A DNA stretch of 64,000 nt from Paludibacter sp. (GCA_019163375.1 JAFLKK010000004.1:620001-684000), one strand, 5' to 3'; shown: positions 38,453-48,195, numbered from the stretch's first letter. The notes: generated from the letters alone by a model not told the origin. Made by a program: numbers and translations.

Positions 38453-39154
38453 ATGAAATCAGAGAATACGCATTCTTTTAGTGACGTTTTAAAATCGATT
38501 ACACAAGATAGAGGACGTACCAACATCCTAAGAAAATATGAACAAAATGCGCTTGCTTATCTAGTTCAACGAGTTCCCTCCTTCATCAGTTCCGACATGC
38601 TTACTGCCATCGGATTTTGTGGAAGCATAATTACATTTTTAAGTTTTGTATTAGCCTCTTTCTTTGGCTCAACCTATCTTTTATTGGGGGTACTTGGGTA
38701 TTTTGTAAGTTGGCTCGGCGATTCGCTTGATGGACGTTTAGCTTACTACAGAAACAAACAACGCAAATGGTATGGGTTTGCACTTGACCTCACAGCCGAC
38801 TGGATTGGGGTTGCCTTAATGGGCTTCGGATTTGTAATTTATATCGAAAATTCATGGGAAATTCTCGGGTTTAGTTTCGTGGTTTTATACGGTTGGGAAA
38901 TACTTACTACTCTGATAAGATACAAAGTAACAAATAAATACTCTATCGATTCAGGATTATTAGGACCTACAGAAGTGCGCATCGTGATATCATTTATGCT
39001 GATACTTGAAGTGCTTGTAAAAGACTCGTTCATATACACTGCATCTATTGCTTGTGTAATATTGCTGATTAGTAATATTGTTGATTTTTACAAATTACTA
39101 AAAATGGCTGATGCACAGGACAAAGAAGAAAAAGAATTGAAGAAACATGAATAA
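38453..39154 (+). CDS. CDP-alcohol phosphatidyltransferase family protein
   Basis: 233 residues with several membrane helices. The active-site signature occupies residues 90-116: Asp90-x2-Asp93-Gly94-x2-Ala97-Tyr98-x9-Gly108-x3-Asp112-x3-Asp116. All four catalytic aspartates are present; the usual Arg after Ala is Tyr98. The enzyme transfers a phospho-alcohol from a CDP-activated donor to an alcohol acceptor in the inner membrane, making a phospholipid or a related product such as an inositol phosphate. The acceptor cannot be predicted. It overlaps the GtrA-like gene by 8 bp, so a joint role in polar lipid or glycan export is likely. Confidence 0.85.
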   Translation: MKSENTHSFSDVLKSITQDRGRTNILRKYEQNALAYLVQRVPSFISSDMLTAIGFCGSIITFLSFVLASFFGSTYLLLGVLGYFVSWLGDSLDGRLAYYRNKQRKWYGFALDLTADWIGVALMGFGFVIYIENSWEILGFSFVVLYGWEILTTLIRYKVTNKYSIDSGLLGPTEVRIVISFMLILEVLVKDSFIYTASIACVILLISNIVDFYKLLKMADAQDKEEKELKKHE

Positions 39155-39575
39155 ATTTGTTGAAAGAGCACTTATTTTTTCGAAAGCTCAAGTGTCTGCA
39201 TTTATTGGCGGTATATGTGATTACATGATTATGGTCTTCATTACTGAAGTCTTTCATGTTCATTATATGATATCTATTGCCATTGGGGGAGTTATTGGGG
39301 CTGTTGTAAATTTCAGCCTAAATAAAGGCTGGACCTTTCGGTCGAAAGATGTGCCTTACAAAAACTCCATCTATAAACAACTCCTTAAATTTGTACTGGT
39401 AGTGCTAAACAGCATTTTGCTGAAGTCGTCCGGAACTTATTTAATTACCACTTTCTTAAGGCTGGATTACAAAATCAGCCGTATTTTTGTCGATTTAGTG
39501 GTTTCATTGGCTTTTAATTACACCCTTCAAAAGCATTGGGTTTTCAAAAAGGTAAGTAAAAGTCCAACTGCATAA
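39147..39575 (+). CDS. GtrA-like family membrane protein
   Basis: 142 residues with four predicted membrane helices and the GtrA hallmark GGVIGAVVNFSLNKGWTF, repeated in degenerate form near the end as FNYTLQKHWVFKK. GtrA-type proteins are proposed to flip or present polyprenyl-linked sugars in polysaccharide modification. The start overlaps the stop region of the CDP-alcohol phosphatidyltransferase gene (8 bp), implying translational coupling and related substrates. Confidence 0.85.
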   Translation: MNKFVERALIFSKAQVSAFIGGICDYMIMVFITEVFHVHYMISIAIGGVIGAVVNFSLNKGWTFRSKDVPYKNSIYKQLLKFVLVVLNSILLKSSGTYLITTFLRLDYKISRIFVDLVVSLAFNYTLQKHWVFKKVSKSPTA

Positions 39576-39760
39576 ACTTACTTCCAGCATCTAAAAATAA
39601 ATATCCGTTTAAACTGTATGATTTTTTTAGCTCCGAATAGTGTTCATGTATCACCTGAACACTATTCGGAGTACTACAGGTTCATCAGAAAAGTATAAAT
39701 TCCGGGGTCGACATCGCACAATTCAATACCTACAGTGTAGCTGCATCGCTTTAATTTATG

Positions 39761-39768
39761 TATCTTTG
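39761..39768 (+). promoter_or_regulatory. Promoter of the HD hydrolase gene
   Basis: TATCTTTG, 90 bp upstream of the ATG at 39858. Confidence 0.5.
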
Positions 39769-39857
39769 TAACTACGAGATTAGAATTGTAGTCACCGGTG
39801 TGCCTGTCAACGACAGAATCTTGACATTTGTTTCGTATTCAATCCACTGAAGTGAAA

Positions 39858-41087
39858 ATGAAAAAACCAAATAAGCGTAAAATAATCAATGACCCGGTAT
39901 TCGGATTTATCAATATCCCGAATGACTTGTTATACGACATTATTCAGCACCCTTATTTTCAACGGTTGGGTCGCATCAAACAGCTGGGATTGACATCGAC
40001 CGTTTATCCGGGGGCTCAACACACCCGCTTGCAACATTCATTGGGGGCGATGCATCTAATGGGTGAAGCTATAGCGCAATTGCGTCAGGTAGGTCATGAC
40101 ATTAGCTCTTTAGAGGATGAAGGTGCAAGAGCATCCATTTTACTCCACGACATAGGTCATGGTCCGTTTTCGCATGCCTTGGAAAACAGCCTTGTGAGTG
40201 GGGTAAGCCACGAGGAAATTTCGCTTTGGATGATGGAGAAAATCAATGCGGAGTTGGGCGGGAAATTAGACATCGCTTTATCCATATTTACCAATAATTA
40301 TCACAAGAAATATCTGCACCAGTTAGTTTCAAGCCAACTGGATATGGACAGGCTTGACTATTTAAGTCGCGATAGTTTCTTCTCAGGTGTGAGCGAAGGA
40401 ATAATAGGAGCGGCACGGATCATTAAAATGTTAAATATCCATAACGATCAACTCGTTGTGGAAGCCAAAGGAATCTACTCTATTGAGAAATTTTTGGTGG
40501 CGCGCCGCCTGATGTATTGGCAGGTCTATTTGCACAAAACATCTGTTGCTGCCGAAAAAATGTTGCTGAATATATTGAAACGTGCCAAAGAGTTAGCAAG
40601 TGGAAAAGTGGAGCTTTTTGCATCGCCGGCATTACATTATTTCCTTTATAATGAGGTGAATAAACAAAACTTCATGCATTCAGGTGCAGCGCTCGAAAAT
40701 TTTGCAATGCTTGATGATTCGGATATAATTTGCGCCATTAAAGTTTGGTCTGCTCATTCCGATATAGTTTTGTCCACATTGTGCAAAGCTTTTACTGACA
40801 GGCAATTGTTTAAAGTGGAAATTGTCCCCGAACCCATTTCGGACGAGAAACGACAGGGGCAGCTGGAACTATATGTCAACCATTTTGGTGTAAGTATAAC
40901 TGACGCAGCATACTTTTTAGGAGAAGAAATCGTTAGTACTGACACCTATACTCCGCAAGATGATAATATAAATATACTTTACAAGGATGGAACAATCAAA
41001 GATATTGCAGAGGCATCGGATATGCTGAACATTACAGTTCTGACTAAAAAAGTAGAAAAACATTATTTTTGTTATCTCAAGATTTAA
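39858..41087 (+). CDS. HD-domain phosphohydrolase (SAMHD1/dNTPase-like)
   Basis: 409 residues. An HD domain begins near residue 35: histidine in RLQHSLGAMHLM, the HD pair in LLHDIGHGPFSHALE, and the downstream aspartate in SQLDMDRLDYLSRDSFFSGV. This arrangement matches the dGTPase/SAMHD1-like branch, whose members hydrolyse deoxynucleoside triphosphates, although substrates of this bacterial subgroup are mostly untested. The C-terminal 170 residues are helical and unclassified. The start MKKPNKRK at 39858 is preferred; a frame from 39828 adds 10 residues. It precedes the lipid A genes, which have their own promoter. Confidence 0.82.
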   Translation: MKKPNKRKIINDPVFGFINIPNDLLYDIIQHPYFQRLGRIKQLGLTSTVYPGAQHTRLQHSLGAMHLMGEAIAQLRQVGHDISSLEDEGARASILLHDIGHGPFSHALENSLVSGVSHEEISLWMMEKINAELGGKLDIALSIFTNNYHKKYLHQLVSSQLDMDRLDYLSRDSFFSGVSEGIIGAARIIKMLNIHNDQLVVEAKGIYSIEKFLVARRLMYWQVYLHKTSVAAEKMLLNILKRAKELASGKVELFASPALHYFLYNEVNKQNFMHSGAALENFAMLDDSDIICAIKVWSAHSDIVLSTLCKAFTDRQLFKVEIVPEPISDEKRQGQLELYVNHFGVSITDAAYFLGEEIVSTDTYTPQDDNINILYKDGTIKDIAEASDMLNITVLTKKVEKHYFCYLKI

Positions 41088-41193
41088 GATTTTATAAATA
41101 TATTTATGTAATAATAATTGTATTTATTGCCCGTATAGTGCCGATTTATGATAATACACCTTAGACTTTTAAGGTTTATAGGAAAAAGTTTAT

Positions 41194-41201
41194 TACTTTT
41201 G
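41194..41201 (+). promoter_or_regulatory. Promoter of the lpxD-lpxC/fabZ-lpxA operon
   Basis: TACTTTTG followed by CA, 18 bp before the lpxD start codon; the transcript leader would be very short. Confidence 0.6.
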
Positions 41202-41218
41202 CAACCAAATTTTTTAAT

Positions 41219-42274
41219 ATGGAGTTTACGGCTCAACAAATTGCTGATTTTTTAGGTGGAGAGGTTCAAGGTAATCCACAGGTAAAGGTGAATACCTTTT
41301 CGAAAATTGAAGAGGGGAAACCCGGGACTTTGAGTTTTTTATCGAACCCAAAATACAGTCATTTTATATACGACACGCAAGCGAGTATTGTACTGGTAAA
41401 TAAAGATTTTGTGCCGGAAAGAGAGCTTGATACAACACTTATACGTGTTGATGACGCTTATAAATCTCTTGCTGTATTGCTGTCGTTGGTTGAACAAGCC
41501 AAGCCAAAGAAAGTTGGAATTTCACCTTTGGCCTATGTGTCGCCTTCGGCTACTATTGGCGAAAATGTGTATATTGCACCCTTTGTGTATATTGGCGAAA
41601 ATGTAGTGATTGGTAACAACACGCTGCTTCATGCACATTGTAGTGTTGAAGACGGTGTACAAATAGCCGACAATGTTAGCTTATTTGCAGGAGTAAAGGT
41701 TTACAATGACTGTGTCATTGGTAAAAACTGTATTCTGCATTCGGGTGTAGTCATTGGCTCGGATGGATTTGGATTTGCTCCAACCGAAGATGGTTCTTAC
41801 AAAAAGATTCCTCAAATGGGGAATGTGATTTTGGAGGACGATGTAGAGATTGGCGCCAATACCGTGGTCGACAGAGCAACACTTGGTAGCACCATCATTC
41901 GTAAGGGTGTTAAGCTGGACAATTTAGTACAGATTGCGCACAATGTGGAAGTGGGGTCAAATACTGTTGTGGCGTCGCAGACGGGTGTTTCCGGTTCAAC
42001 TAAGATAGGCAAACAATGTATTTTAGCCGGTCAGGTTGGGCTTGCAGGGCATCTAACGATAGCCGACAACACAACTTTTGGAGCAAAAACAGGTGTGGCC
42101 GGATCGGTGAAAAAACCAAATCAAGTGTTACAAGGTTATCCGGCAATACCGGTGATGACATTCCAGCGATCATCTGTGGTTTTCAAGAATCTGCCGGATT
42201 TACAAAAAACAGTTTCGGAATTGCAAAAACAAATAAAAGACTTAGAAAACAAGATAAATAGTATCTCTTTATAA
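41219..42274 (+). CDS. lpxD: UDP-3-O-(3-hydroxyacyl)glucosamine N-acyltransferase
   Basis: 351 residues. An N-terminal uridine-binding domain (1-100; [20 protein letters not shown]) is followed by a left-handed parallel beta-helix of hexapeptide repeats (about 105-320) with the catalytic His in [10 protein letters not shown], and a C-terminal helix ending in a short coiled coil ([18 protein letters not shown]). It catalyses the third step of lipid A synthesis, adding a 3-hydroxyacyl chain from ACP. The next gene starts 3 bp later. Confidence 0.95.
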   Translation: MEFTAQQIADFLGGEVQGNPQVKVNTFSKIEEGKPGTLSFLSNPKYSHFIYDTQASIVLVNKDFVPERELDTTLIRVDDAYKSLAVLLSLVEQAKPKKVGISPLAYVSPSATIGENVYIAPFVYIGENVVIGNNTLLHAHCSVEDGVQIADNVSLFAGVKVYNDCVIGKNCILHSGVVIGSDGFGFAPTEDGSYKKIPQMGNVILEDDVEIGANTVVDRATLGSTIIRKGVKLDNLVQIAHNVEVGSNTVVASQTGVSGSTKIGKQCILAGQVGLAGHLTIADNTTFGAKTGVAGSVKKPNQVLQGYPAIPVMTFQRSSVVFKNLPDLQKTVSELQKQIKDLENKINSISL

Positions 42275-42277
42275 TAT

Positions 42278-43660
42278 ATGTCAAAACAGAACACTATCAA
42301 GCAAGCCTTTACAGTTTCAAGCAAAGGCTTACATTCCGGTTTGGAAATTACGCTTACATTCGTACCGGCTCCCGAAAACCATGGAATAAAAATTAAACGT
42401 GTAGATTTAGCCGATCAACCGGTTATGGACGCAGTGGCCGAATATGTTACTGAAACCACCCGAGGAACCGTTTTGAAAAAAGGTGAAATGCACGTTAGCA
42501 CAGTTGAACATGCAATGTCGGCTTTGTACGCTTTTGGTATTGACAACTGTTTGTTGGAAGTTGATGCACCGGAATTTCCAATTCTGGACGGCAGTGCGAA
42601 GTTCTTTGTTGAAAACATCTTACGTGTTGGGATCGAAGAACAAAAAGCAGAAAAAGATTATTATATTGTTCGCAAGAAAATAGAATACAGCATCCCCGAA
42701 ACGGGAGCTAAAATAACGATTTTACCCGATGACACCTTTAGCCTGGATGTTCATATTGGTTTCAAATCATCAGTATTAGGCAATCAGTTTGCCACTTTGG
42801 CATCGCTCGATGAATTTGCCACAGAGATTTCTAATGCCCGTACATTTGTATTTGTACGTGAAATAGAGCCCTTACTTCAAATGAATTTGATTAAAGGTGG
42901 CGATTTGAAAAATGCGATTGTTATCTACGACGTATTGAAATCGCAGGAGGATTTAGATAAACTGGCCGATTTGATGGAGCAACCTCACCACGATGCAAGC
43001 TTGCTTGGTTACTTAAGTGGAGAATTGCATTTCGACAATGAACCTGCCCGTCATAAATTGATGGATGTGATTGGTGATTTGGCATTGATTGGCAAACCGA
43101 TTCGTGGAAAAGTAATTGCAACCTATCCGGGTCATAAAATCAATACCGATGTAGCTAAAATTATCCGCAAAGAACTAAAAAAACAAGAGATACAAGCTCC
43201 GGTTTACGACGATACCATTGCACCGATAATGGATGTAAATGCCATCAAAAAATTATTGCCACACCGCTGGCCATTTTTAATGGTGGATAAAATCATTGCC
43301 ATTCGCGAAAAAGTAATCGTTGGAGTGAAAAATGTAACTGCAAATGAAACATTTTTCATGGGTCACTTTCCTGATGAGCCTGTAATGCCGGGCGTGCTGA
43401 TTGTTGAAGCCATGGCGCAAACCGGTGGACTATTGGTATTAAACTCAGTAGAAAATCCTGAAACATATTCTACCTATTTTTTAAAGATAGACAGCGTAAA
43501 GTTCCGTCAAAAGGTAGTGCCAGGCGATACATTGATCTTCCATTTGGAAATGATTGATGAAATTCGCCGTGGATGTGCACTAATGAAAGGACACGCATTT
43601 GTAGGTGGGAAAATTGTTTGTGAAGCTGAGTTTATGGCTCAGATTGTAAAAAACAAATAA
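42278..43660 (+). CDS. lpxC/fabZ: Bifunctional LpxC deacetylase / FabZ dehydratase
   Basis: 460 residues. Residues 1 to about 300 are LpxC, UDP-3-O-acyl-GlcNAc deacetylase, with zinc ligands His78 (STVEHAMSAL), His259 and Asp263 (ARHKLMDVIGDL), and the general acid region His286 (PGHKINT). Residues about 315-460 are FabZ, 3-hydroxyacyl-ACP dehydratase, with His363 in MGHFPDEPVMPG and Glu377 in IVEAMAQTGG. The fusion is characteristic of Bacteroidota; it couples the committed lipid A step to the competing fatty acid elongation step that uses the same hydroxyacyl-ACP. Confidence 0.96.
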   Translation: MSKQNTIKQAFTVSSKGLHSGLEITLTFVPAPENHGIKIKRVDLADQPVMDAVAEYVTETTRGTVLKKGEMHVSTVEHAMSALYAFGIDNCLLEVDAPEFPILDGSAKFFVENILRVGIEEQKAEKDYYIVRKKIEYSIPETGAKITILPDDTFSLDVHIGFKSSVLGNQFATLASLDEFATEISNARTFVFVREIEPLLQMNLIKGGDLKNAIVIYDVLKSQEDLDKLADLMEQPHHDASLLGYLSGELHFDNEPARHKLMDVIGDLALIGKPIRGKVIATYPGHKINTDVAKIIRKELKKQEIQAPVYDDTIAPIMDVNAIKKLLPHRWPFLMVDKIIAIREKVIVGVKNVTANETFFMGHFPDEPVMPGVLIVEAMAQTGGLLVLNSVENPETYSTYFLKIDSVKFRQKVVPGDTLIFHLEMIDEIRRGCALMKGHAFVGGKIVCEAEFMAQIVKNK

Positions 43661-43734
43661 ACTATCCCACAAGATAACTGATTGGCCAACAACCTCACAC
43701 CTATTTAAAGTAATAAAACTGAAAAAGCAATATA

Positions 43735-44514
43735 ATGAAACAACCTTTAGCTTACGTTCATCCCGATGCAAAAATTTCTCCTACAGTGGTGATTGAACCA
43801 TTTGTAACTATTGATAAGAATGTTGTAATTGGCGACGGTACCCGTATTGGTTCAAATGTGACCATTTTAGAAGGAGTACGTATTGGAAAAAACTGTACCA
43901 TTTTTCCAGGTGCAGTAATTGGAGCCGTGCCACAAGATTTGAAATTTAAGGGCGAGGATACATTGGTAGTCATTGGCGACAACACCACTATTCGTGAGTA
44001 CGTTACCATTAACCGTGGAACAGCAGCAAAGGGCAAAACAGTAGTTGGTGACAACTGTCTGATTATGGCGTACTGCCACATTGCCCACGACTGTATTGTA
44101 GGTAACAATATAATTATGGGAAATGCTACTCAGTTGGCCGGTGAAGTAGTCATTGCTGACTATGCCATCTTAAGTGCAGCCATTCTTGTTCACCAGTTCT
44201 CACATATCGGTTCACACGTTATGATTCAGGGTGGTTCAAAAATAAACAAAGACGTTCCACCATTTGTAACTGCCGGTCGCGATCCTATCTCTTATGCAGG
44301 GATCAATTCTATCGGTTTACGTCGTAGAGGATTTACCAACGAACAAATACGTGATATACAGGATGTATATCGTTATCTATATCAGTCAGGAATGAATACT
44401 TCACACGCAGTGGAACGTATTCAGGCCGAATTACCTGCAACAAAAGAACGTGATGAAATTTTACTATTTGTGAAAAATTCACCTCGTGGAATTATTAAAG
44501 GATACTTTGATTAA
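43735..44514 (+). CDS. lpxA: Acyl-ACP:UDP-N-acetylglucosamine O-acyltransferase
   Basis: 259 residues of left-handed beta-helix followed by a C-terminal helical domain (from about 190). The catalytic His118 lies in MAYCHIAHDC, equivalent to His125 of E. coli LpxA. It performs the first step of lipid A synthesis. Located 74 bp downstream of lpxC/fabZ and probably in the same transcript, followed by a strong hairpin. Confidence 0.95.
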   Translation: MKQPLAYVHPDAKISPTVVIEPFVTIDKNVVIGDGTRIGSNVTILEGVRIGKNCTIFPGAVIGAVPQDLKFKGEDTLVVIGDNTTIREYVTINRGTAAKGKTVVGDNCLIMAYCHIAHDCIVGNNIIMGNATQLAGEVVIADYAILSAAILVHQFSHIGSHVMIQGGSKINKDVPPFVTAGRDPISYAGINSIGLRRRGFTNEQIRDIQDVYRYLYQSGMNTSHAVERIQAELPATKERDEILLFVKNSPRGIIKGYFD

Positions 44515-44537
44515 TTAAGAAGCAAGGAGTAAGATGT

Positions 44538-44574
44538 AAGAGGCAAGCACGTTCCTATTACGTACTTGCCTCTT
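44538..44574 (+). terminator. Hairpin between lpxA and glnS
   Basis: AAGAGGCAAG-C-ACGT-TCCTATT-ACGT-A-CTTGCCTCTT, a 14-bp stem with one internal mismatch. It sits inside a broader imperfect inverted repeat, since GGAGTAAGATGTAAGAGG (44526-44543) reappears inverted as TACTTCTTACCTCTTTACTC downstream, so it may be a repeat element serving as terminator. There is no T-run directly after the stem. Confidence 0.55.
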
Positions 44575-44627
44575 GGCTCTTACCTCTTCACGTTTCATAC
44601 TTCTTACCTCTTTACTCTTTATAAAAA

Positions 44628-46325
44628 ATGAATACAGAAAATATTGACGAAGCAGCTCCAAAGAAAAGCCTGAATTTTATCGAAGCTTTTGTGGAACAAG
44701 ACTTGAAAGATGGTAAAAATGGCGGTCGCATACAAACGCGCTTCCCGCCGGAGCCAAACGGCTATTTACACATCGGACATGCCAAAGCTATTTGTTTAGA
44801 CTTTGGCATTGCCGACAATTACGGTGGCATTTGTAACCTTCGTTTCGATGACACCAATCCGGTGAAAGAAGATGTTGAATATGTTGATTCCATTCAGGAA
44901 GATATTCAATGGCTCGGTTACCAGTGGAAGAACATCTATTATGCTTCGGATTATTTTCAACAGCTTTGGGATCTGACGATTGAATTCATTAAACAAGGTA
45001 AAGCCTATGTTGATGAACAATCGGCCGAAACGATAGCCAAGCAAAAAGGAACACCTACGGTTCCCGGAACGGAGAGTCCGTACCGCAACCGTCCGGTAGA
45101 AGAAAGTCTGGCATTATTCCAAAAAATGAATACCGGCGAAGTACCTGAAGGTGCTATGATTTTACGAGCCAAAATAGATATGGCTTCGTCGAACATGCAT
45201 TTCCGCGACCCGATTATGTATCGCGTTATTAATTCGCATCCGCATCATCGTACCGGCACAACATGGAAAGCATATCCGATGTATGACTATGCACATGGTC
45301 AATCGGATTATTTCGAAGGGGTTACACACTCGCTTTGTACGCTCGAATTTGAAGTTCACCGCCCGTTATACGACTGGTTTATCGATCAGTTTAAAGACTC
45401 TGATTACCGTCCGCGTCAAATTGAATTCAACCGTTTGAACCTGACTTACACCGTTATGAGCAAACGCAAGATGCTTCAACTGGTACAGGAAGGTTTAGTA
45501 AGCGGCTGGGACGATCCTCGTATGCCAACTATTTGCGGCTTACGTCGTCGTGGTTATTCTCCGGAATCCATTCATAACTTTATTAACAAGATCGGTTACA
45601 CCAAATTCGAAGCTCAAAATGATATTGGCCTGATGGAACATGCAGTACGCGAGAGCCTGAACAAAACGGCTCACCGTATGAATGCAGTGATTGACCCGGT
45701 AAAGCTAATCATTACCAACTATCCTGAAGGGCAAGTGGAAATGATGGAAACTATAAATAATCCTGAAGATGAATCGGCAGGCAGCCGCGAACTGGCTTTC
45801 TCACGTGAATTGTACATCGAACGTGATGACTTTATGGAAGAAGCTCCAAAGAAATACTTCCGCTTAACGCCGGGACAAGAAGTGCGCTTGAAGAGTGCTT
45901 ACTTTGTAAAATGTACCGGCTGCAAGAAAGATGCTGATGGACGTGTAGAAGAAATCTATTGCGAATATGACCCGATGACCAAGAGCGGTATGCCAGACGC
46001 TAATCGTAAAGTAAAAGGAACACTTCATTGGGTATCGGCAGCGCATAGCTTAACAGCTGAGGTGCGTTTGTACGACCGTTTGTTTAGTGTAGAAAATCCT
46101 TCGGCTGACGAACGTGATTTTCGCGATCTGTTGAATCCTGATTCGTTGAAAGTGCTTACTAACTGTCAGGTGGAAGCATCGCTTAAGAATGCCAAACCAT
46201 TGGATCAATTCCAGTTCCAACGTATTGGGTATTTTAATGTAGACCCGGATTCTACTCCCGACAAATTGGTATTCAACCGTACTGCTTCATTGAAAGACAG
46301 TTGGGCGAAAGAACAAGGAAAATAA
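44628..46325 (+). CDS. glnS: Glutaminyl-tRNA synthetase
   Basis: 565 residues, class I synthetase. HIGH motif at residues 48-51 (PPEPNGYLHIGHAK), KMSKS-like loop in VMSKRKML near residue 280, and the C-terminal beta-barrel anticodon-binding domains (about 345-565). Direct charging of tRNA-Gln with glutamine. Length is normal for the bacterial enzyme. It carries its own strong terminator and shows high-expression-like codon choice relative to the AT-rich genes nearby. Confidence 0.96.
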   Translation: MNTENIDEAAPKKSLNFIEAFVEQDLKDGKNGGRIQTRFPPEPNGYLHIGHAKAICLDFGIADNYGGICNLRFDDTNPVKEDVEYVDSIQEDIQWLGYQWKNIYYASDYFQQLWDLTIEFIKQGKAYVDEQSAETIAKQKGTPTVPGTESPYRNRPVEESLALFQKMNTGEVPEGAMILRAKIDMASSNMHFRDPIMYRVINSHPHHRTGTTWKAYPMYDYAHGQSDYFEGVTHSLCTLEFEVHRPLYDWFIDQFKDSDYRPRQIEFNRLNLTYTVMSKRKMLQLVQEGLVSGWDDPRMPTICGLRRRGYSPESIHNFINKIGYTKFEAQNDIGLMEHAVRESLNKTAHRMNAVIDPVKLIITNYPEGQVEMMETINNPEDESAGSRELAFSRELYIERDDFMEEAPKKYFRLTPGQEVRLKSAYFVKCTGCKKDADGRVEEIYCEYDPMTKSGMPDANRKVKGTLHWVSAAHSLTAEVRLYDRLFSVENPSADERDFRDLLNPDSLKVLTNCQVEASLKNAKPLDQFQFQRIGYFNVDPDSTPDKLVFNRTASLKDSWAKEQGK

Positions 46326-46350
46326 TTCCGATAAGAATATACTTTTTTAG

Positions 46351-46387
46351 AAGACCGTTGCATTTTGATGCAGCGGTCTTTTTTTTT
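46351..46387 (+). terminator. Terminator of glnS
   Basis: AAGACCGTTGCA-TTTTGA-TGCAGCGGTCTT, a 12-bp stem with one G-U pair, followed by seven Ts. Confidence 0.92.
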
Positions 46388-46389
46388 GC

Positions 46390-46468
46390 TGTCACAACTT
46401 TGTCACTATAACTACACAGAAGCATAACGATTTCGGAATATGCTTGTAACAATCCCCCTTTACTTTTG
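46390..46468 (+). promoter_or_regulatory. PHO-box-like promoter of the beta-helix lipoprotein gene
   Basis: Direct repeats TGTCAC at 46390 and 46401 (11 bp apart) and TGTAAC at 46445 (44 bp = 4 x 11 further), then the -7 element TACTTTTG at 46461, exactly 16 bp after the start of the last hexamer. The geometry is shared with three other promoters up to 50295. PhoB-type regulators bind 11-bp direct repeats of TGTCA; binding here is inferred. Confidence 0.6.
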
Positions 46469-46519
46469 CATTATAATTTTTGAAAGAAAAAAACCAAATT
46501 ATAAAACAAAAGAAAAAAG

Positions 46520-47917
46520 ATGAAAAAGATTTTTTTGAATTCAGTTGTTGCTTTAGCTGGCACAGCATTTCTATTTAGCTCATGCGATAGTAAAGACACA
46601 GAAATTGTAAAAGTTCCTACGTCAAAAGAAGTTATTATCAAAGCCGACATTACGGGTACCCGTAGTTTAGTAAAAGACTCTACTTATGTACTTCAGGGAC
46701 AAATCAATGTTTCGGGTACAATAAACATTGCTGCCGGAACAGTTATTAAAGGCGATAAAGTAACCAAAGGATGTTTAATCATTGTTCCCGGAGGTAAAAT
46801 AAATGCAGTAGGTACTGCTAGCAGCCCAATCGTATTTACTTCGGCTTTGGCTCCGGGATTACGTTCTGCCGGCGACTGGGGTGGTTTGGTAATTGTAGGA
46901 AAAGCTCCGGTAAATCAAACAACAGCTGTTGTGGAAGGATTAAGCCGCGAAGTAGCTTATGGAACTTCTGCTTTTGCAACTCGCGATGTTGCCGATAATT
47001 CAGGAACATTGAAATATGTGCGTATCGAATTTGCCGGTATATCATTACAACCCGACAAAGAAATCAATGGTTTGACCATGTGTGCAGTAGGTTCGGGTAC
47101 AACTATTGATCACGTACAAGTATCGTATTGTGGTGATGACTCTTTCGAATGGTTTGGCGGTAATGTAAACGCTAAATATCTGATTGCTTACTTAGGATTG
47201 GATGATGAGTTTGACACAGACTATGGTTACCAGGGTAGAGTGCAATTTGCATTGGGTGTACGCAATCCACGTGTAGGTGACGTTTCAACGTCTAACGGCT
47301 TTGAATCGGACAATGATGGTACAGGAACTACCGCGGCACCACAAACTGCACCGGTATTCTCGAACGTAACATTGATAGGCCCATGGAAAACCAAAGATGA
47401 TAAAAACGTAAGTGCTCTGTTTGGAGCAGGAATGCATATCCGTCGTAACAGTTCACTTTCTGCTTTCAACTCAGTATTTGCAGGTTGGAACACAGGATTA
47501 TTGCTTGATGCAACATCTACTTATGCAAATGCCACTGCCGGAACATTGGCTATTCAAAACTGTGCTTTAGTATCTTCGAAAGTAACAGCAGTTAATGGAG
47601 CCGGAATTACTGCACAAGTTGCTACTGATTTCTTCAACACTGCAGGATTCAATAATCAGATTATAGATACCAACGCTACTGCTAAGATTTTAAACTCATT
47701 CTACGATGCCAGCAAAACAGGAACAGCTGCTAACCCAACTTCTTTCTTGCCGGAAGCGGGTTCTCCACTTATTGCAGCAGGAGCCGGTGCATTTACACAT
47801 ACAAAATTAGCTGATGCGTTTTTCGACAAAACAGCGACCTACATGGGTGCTTTCGGAACTACCGACTGGACAAAAGAAGCATGGGTAAACTTTGACCCAC
47901 AAAACACAGTTTATTAA
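46520..47917 (+). CDS. Right-handed beta-helix lipoprotein
   Basis: 465 residues. Lipoprotein signal to Cys22 (FLFSSC). The mature part is built of short strand-turn repeats typical of right-handed beta-helices (INVSGTINIAAGTVIKGD, FTSALAPGLRSAGDWGGLVIVG, LKYVRIEFAGI, FEWFGGNVNAKYLIA), with conserved DWGG and DSFEWFGG motifs. I have seen this pattern in Bacteroidota surface lipoproteins encoded near TonB receptors, but I cannot assign a substrate. Its promoter has the same 11-bp-grid boxes as the response regulator and TonB receptor genes, suggesting a shared regulon, possibly for phosphate-related uptake. A strong terminator follows. Confidence 0.75.
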   Translation: MKKIFLNSVVALAGTAFLFSSCDSKDTEIVKVPTSKEVIIKADITGTRSLVKDSTYVLQGQINVSGTINIAAGTVIKGDKVTKGCLIIVPGGKINAVGTASSPIVFTSALAPGLRSAGDWGGLVIVGKAPVNQTTAVVEGLSREVAYGTSAFATRDVADNSGTLKYVRIEFAGISLQPDKEINGLTMCAVGSGTTIDHVQVSYCGDDSFEWFGGNVNAKYLIAYLGLDDEFDTDYGYQGRVQFALGVRNPRVGDVSTSNGFESDNDGTGTTAAPQTAPVFSNVTLIGPWKTKDDKNVSALFGAGMHIRRNSSLSAFNSVFAGWNTGLLLDATSTYANATAGTLAIQNCALVSSKVTAVNGAGITAQVATDFFNTAGFNNQIIDTNATAKILNSFYDASKTGTAANPTSFLPEAGSPLIAAGAGAFTHTKLADAFFDKTATYMGAFGTTDWTKEAWVNFDPQNTVY

Positions 47918-47950
47918 TTTCTTTCAATGATTTGAATTTAGTCAGGATGG

Positions 47951-47984
47951 AGAGAAGTTGCGGTGACGTAACTTCTCTTTTTTT
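47951..47984 (+). terminator. Terminator of the beta-helix lipoprotein gene
   Basis: AGAGAAGTTGCG-GTGA-CGTAACTTCTCT followed by six Ts; one mismatch in a 12-bp stem. Confidence 0.9.
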
Positions 47985-48150
47985 ACCTGAGCGAAATTTT
48001 GTAATACATATTAAATTATTAAGCACGTACAACTTGCAATTTAAACTTATTACTCTGTTATAATGTGGTTTACACATCGATAGCATATTGAATAGGGGAG
48101 GCGTAGAGCTTTGCTGATGAGGAGGATGTATATTCATTGGAAATAAGTAC

Positions 48151-48158
48151 TATTTTTG
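48151..48158 (+). promoter_or_regulatory. Promoter of the YwqK-like gene
   Basis: TATTTTTG, 38 bp upstream of the start at 48196. No TGTMAY hexamer lies 16 bp upstream, so this promoter is not part of the 11-bp-grid set. Confidence 0.5.
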
Positions 48159-48195
48159 TGAATAGCTTAAGTTGTCACTTAAAATAATCAACATT

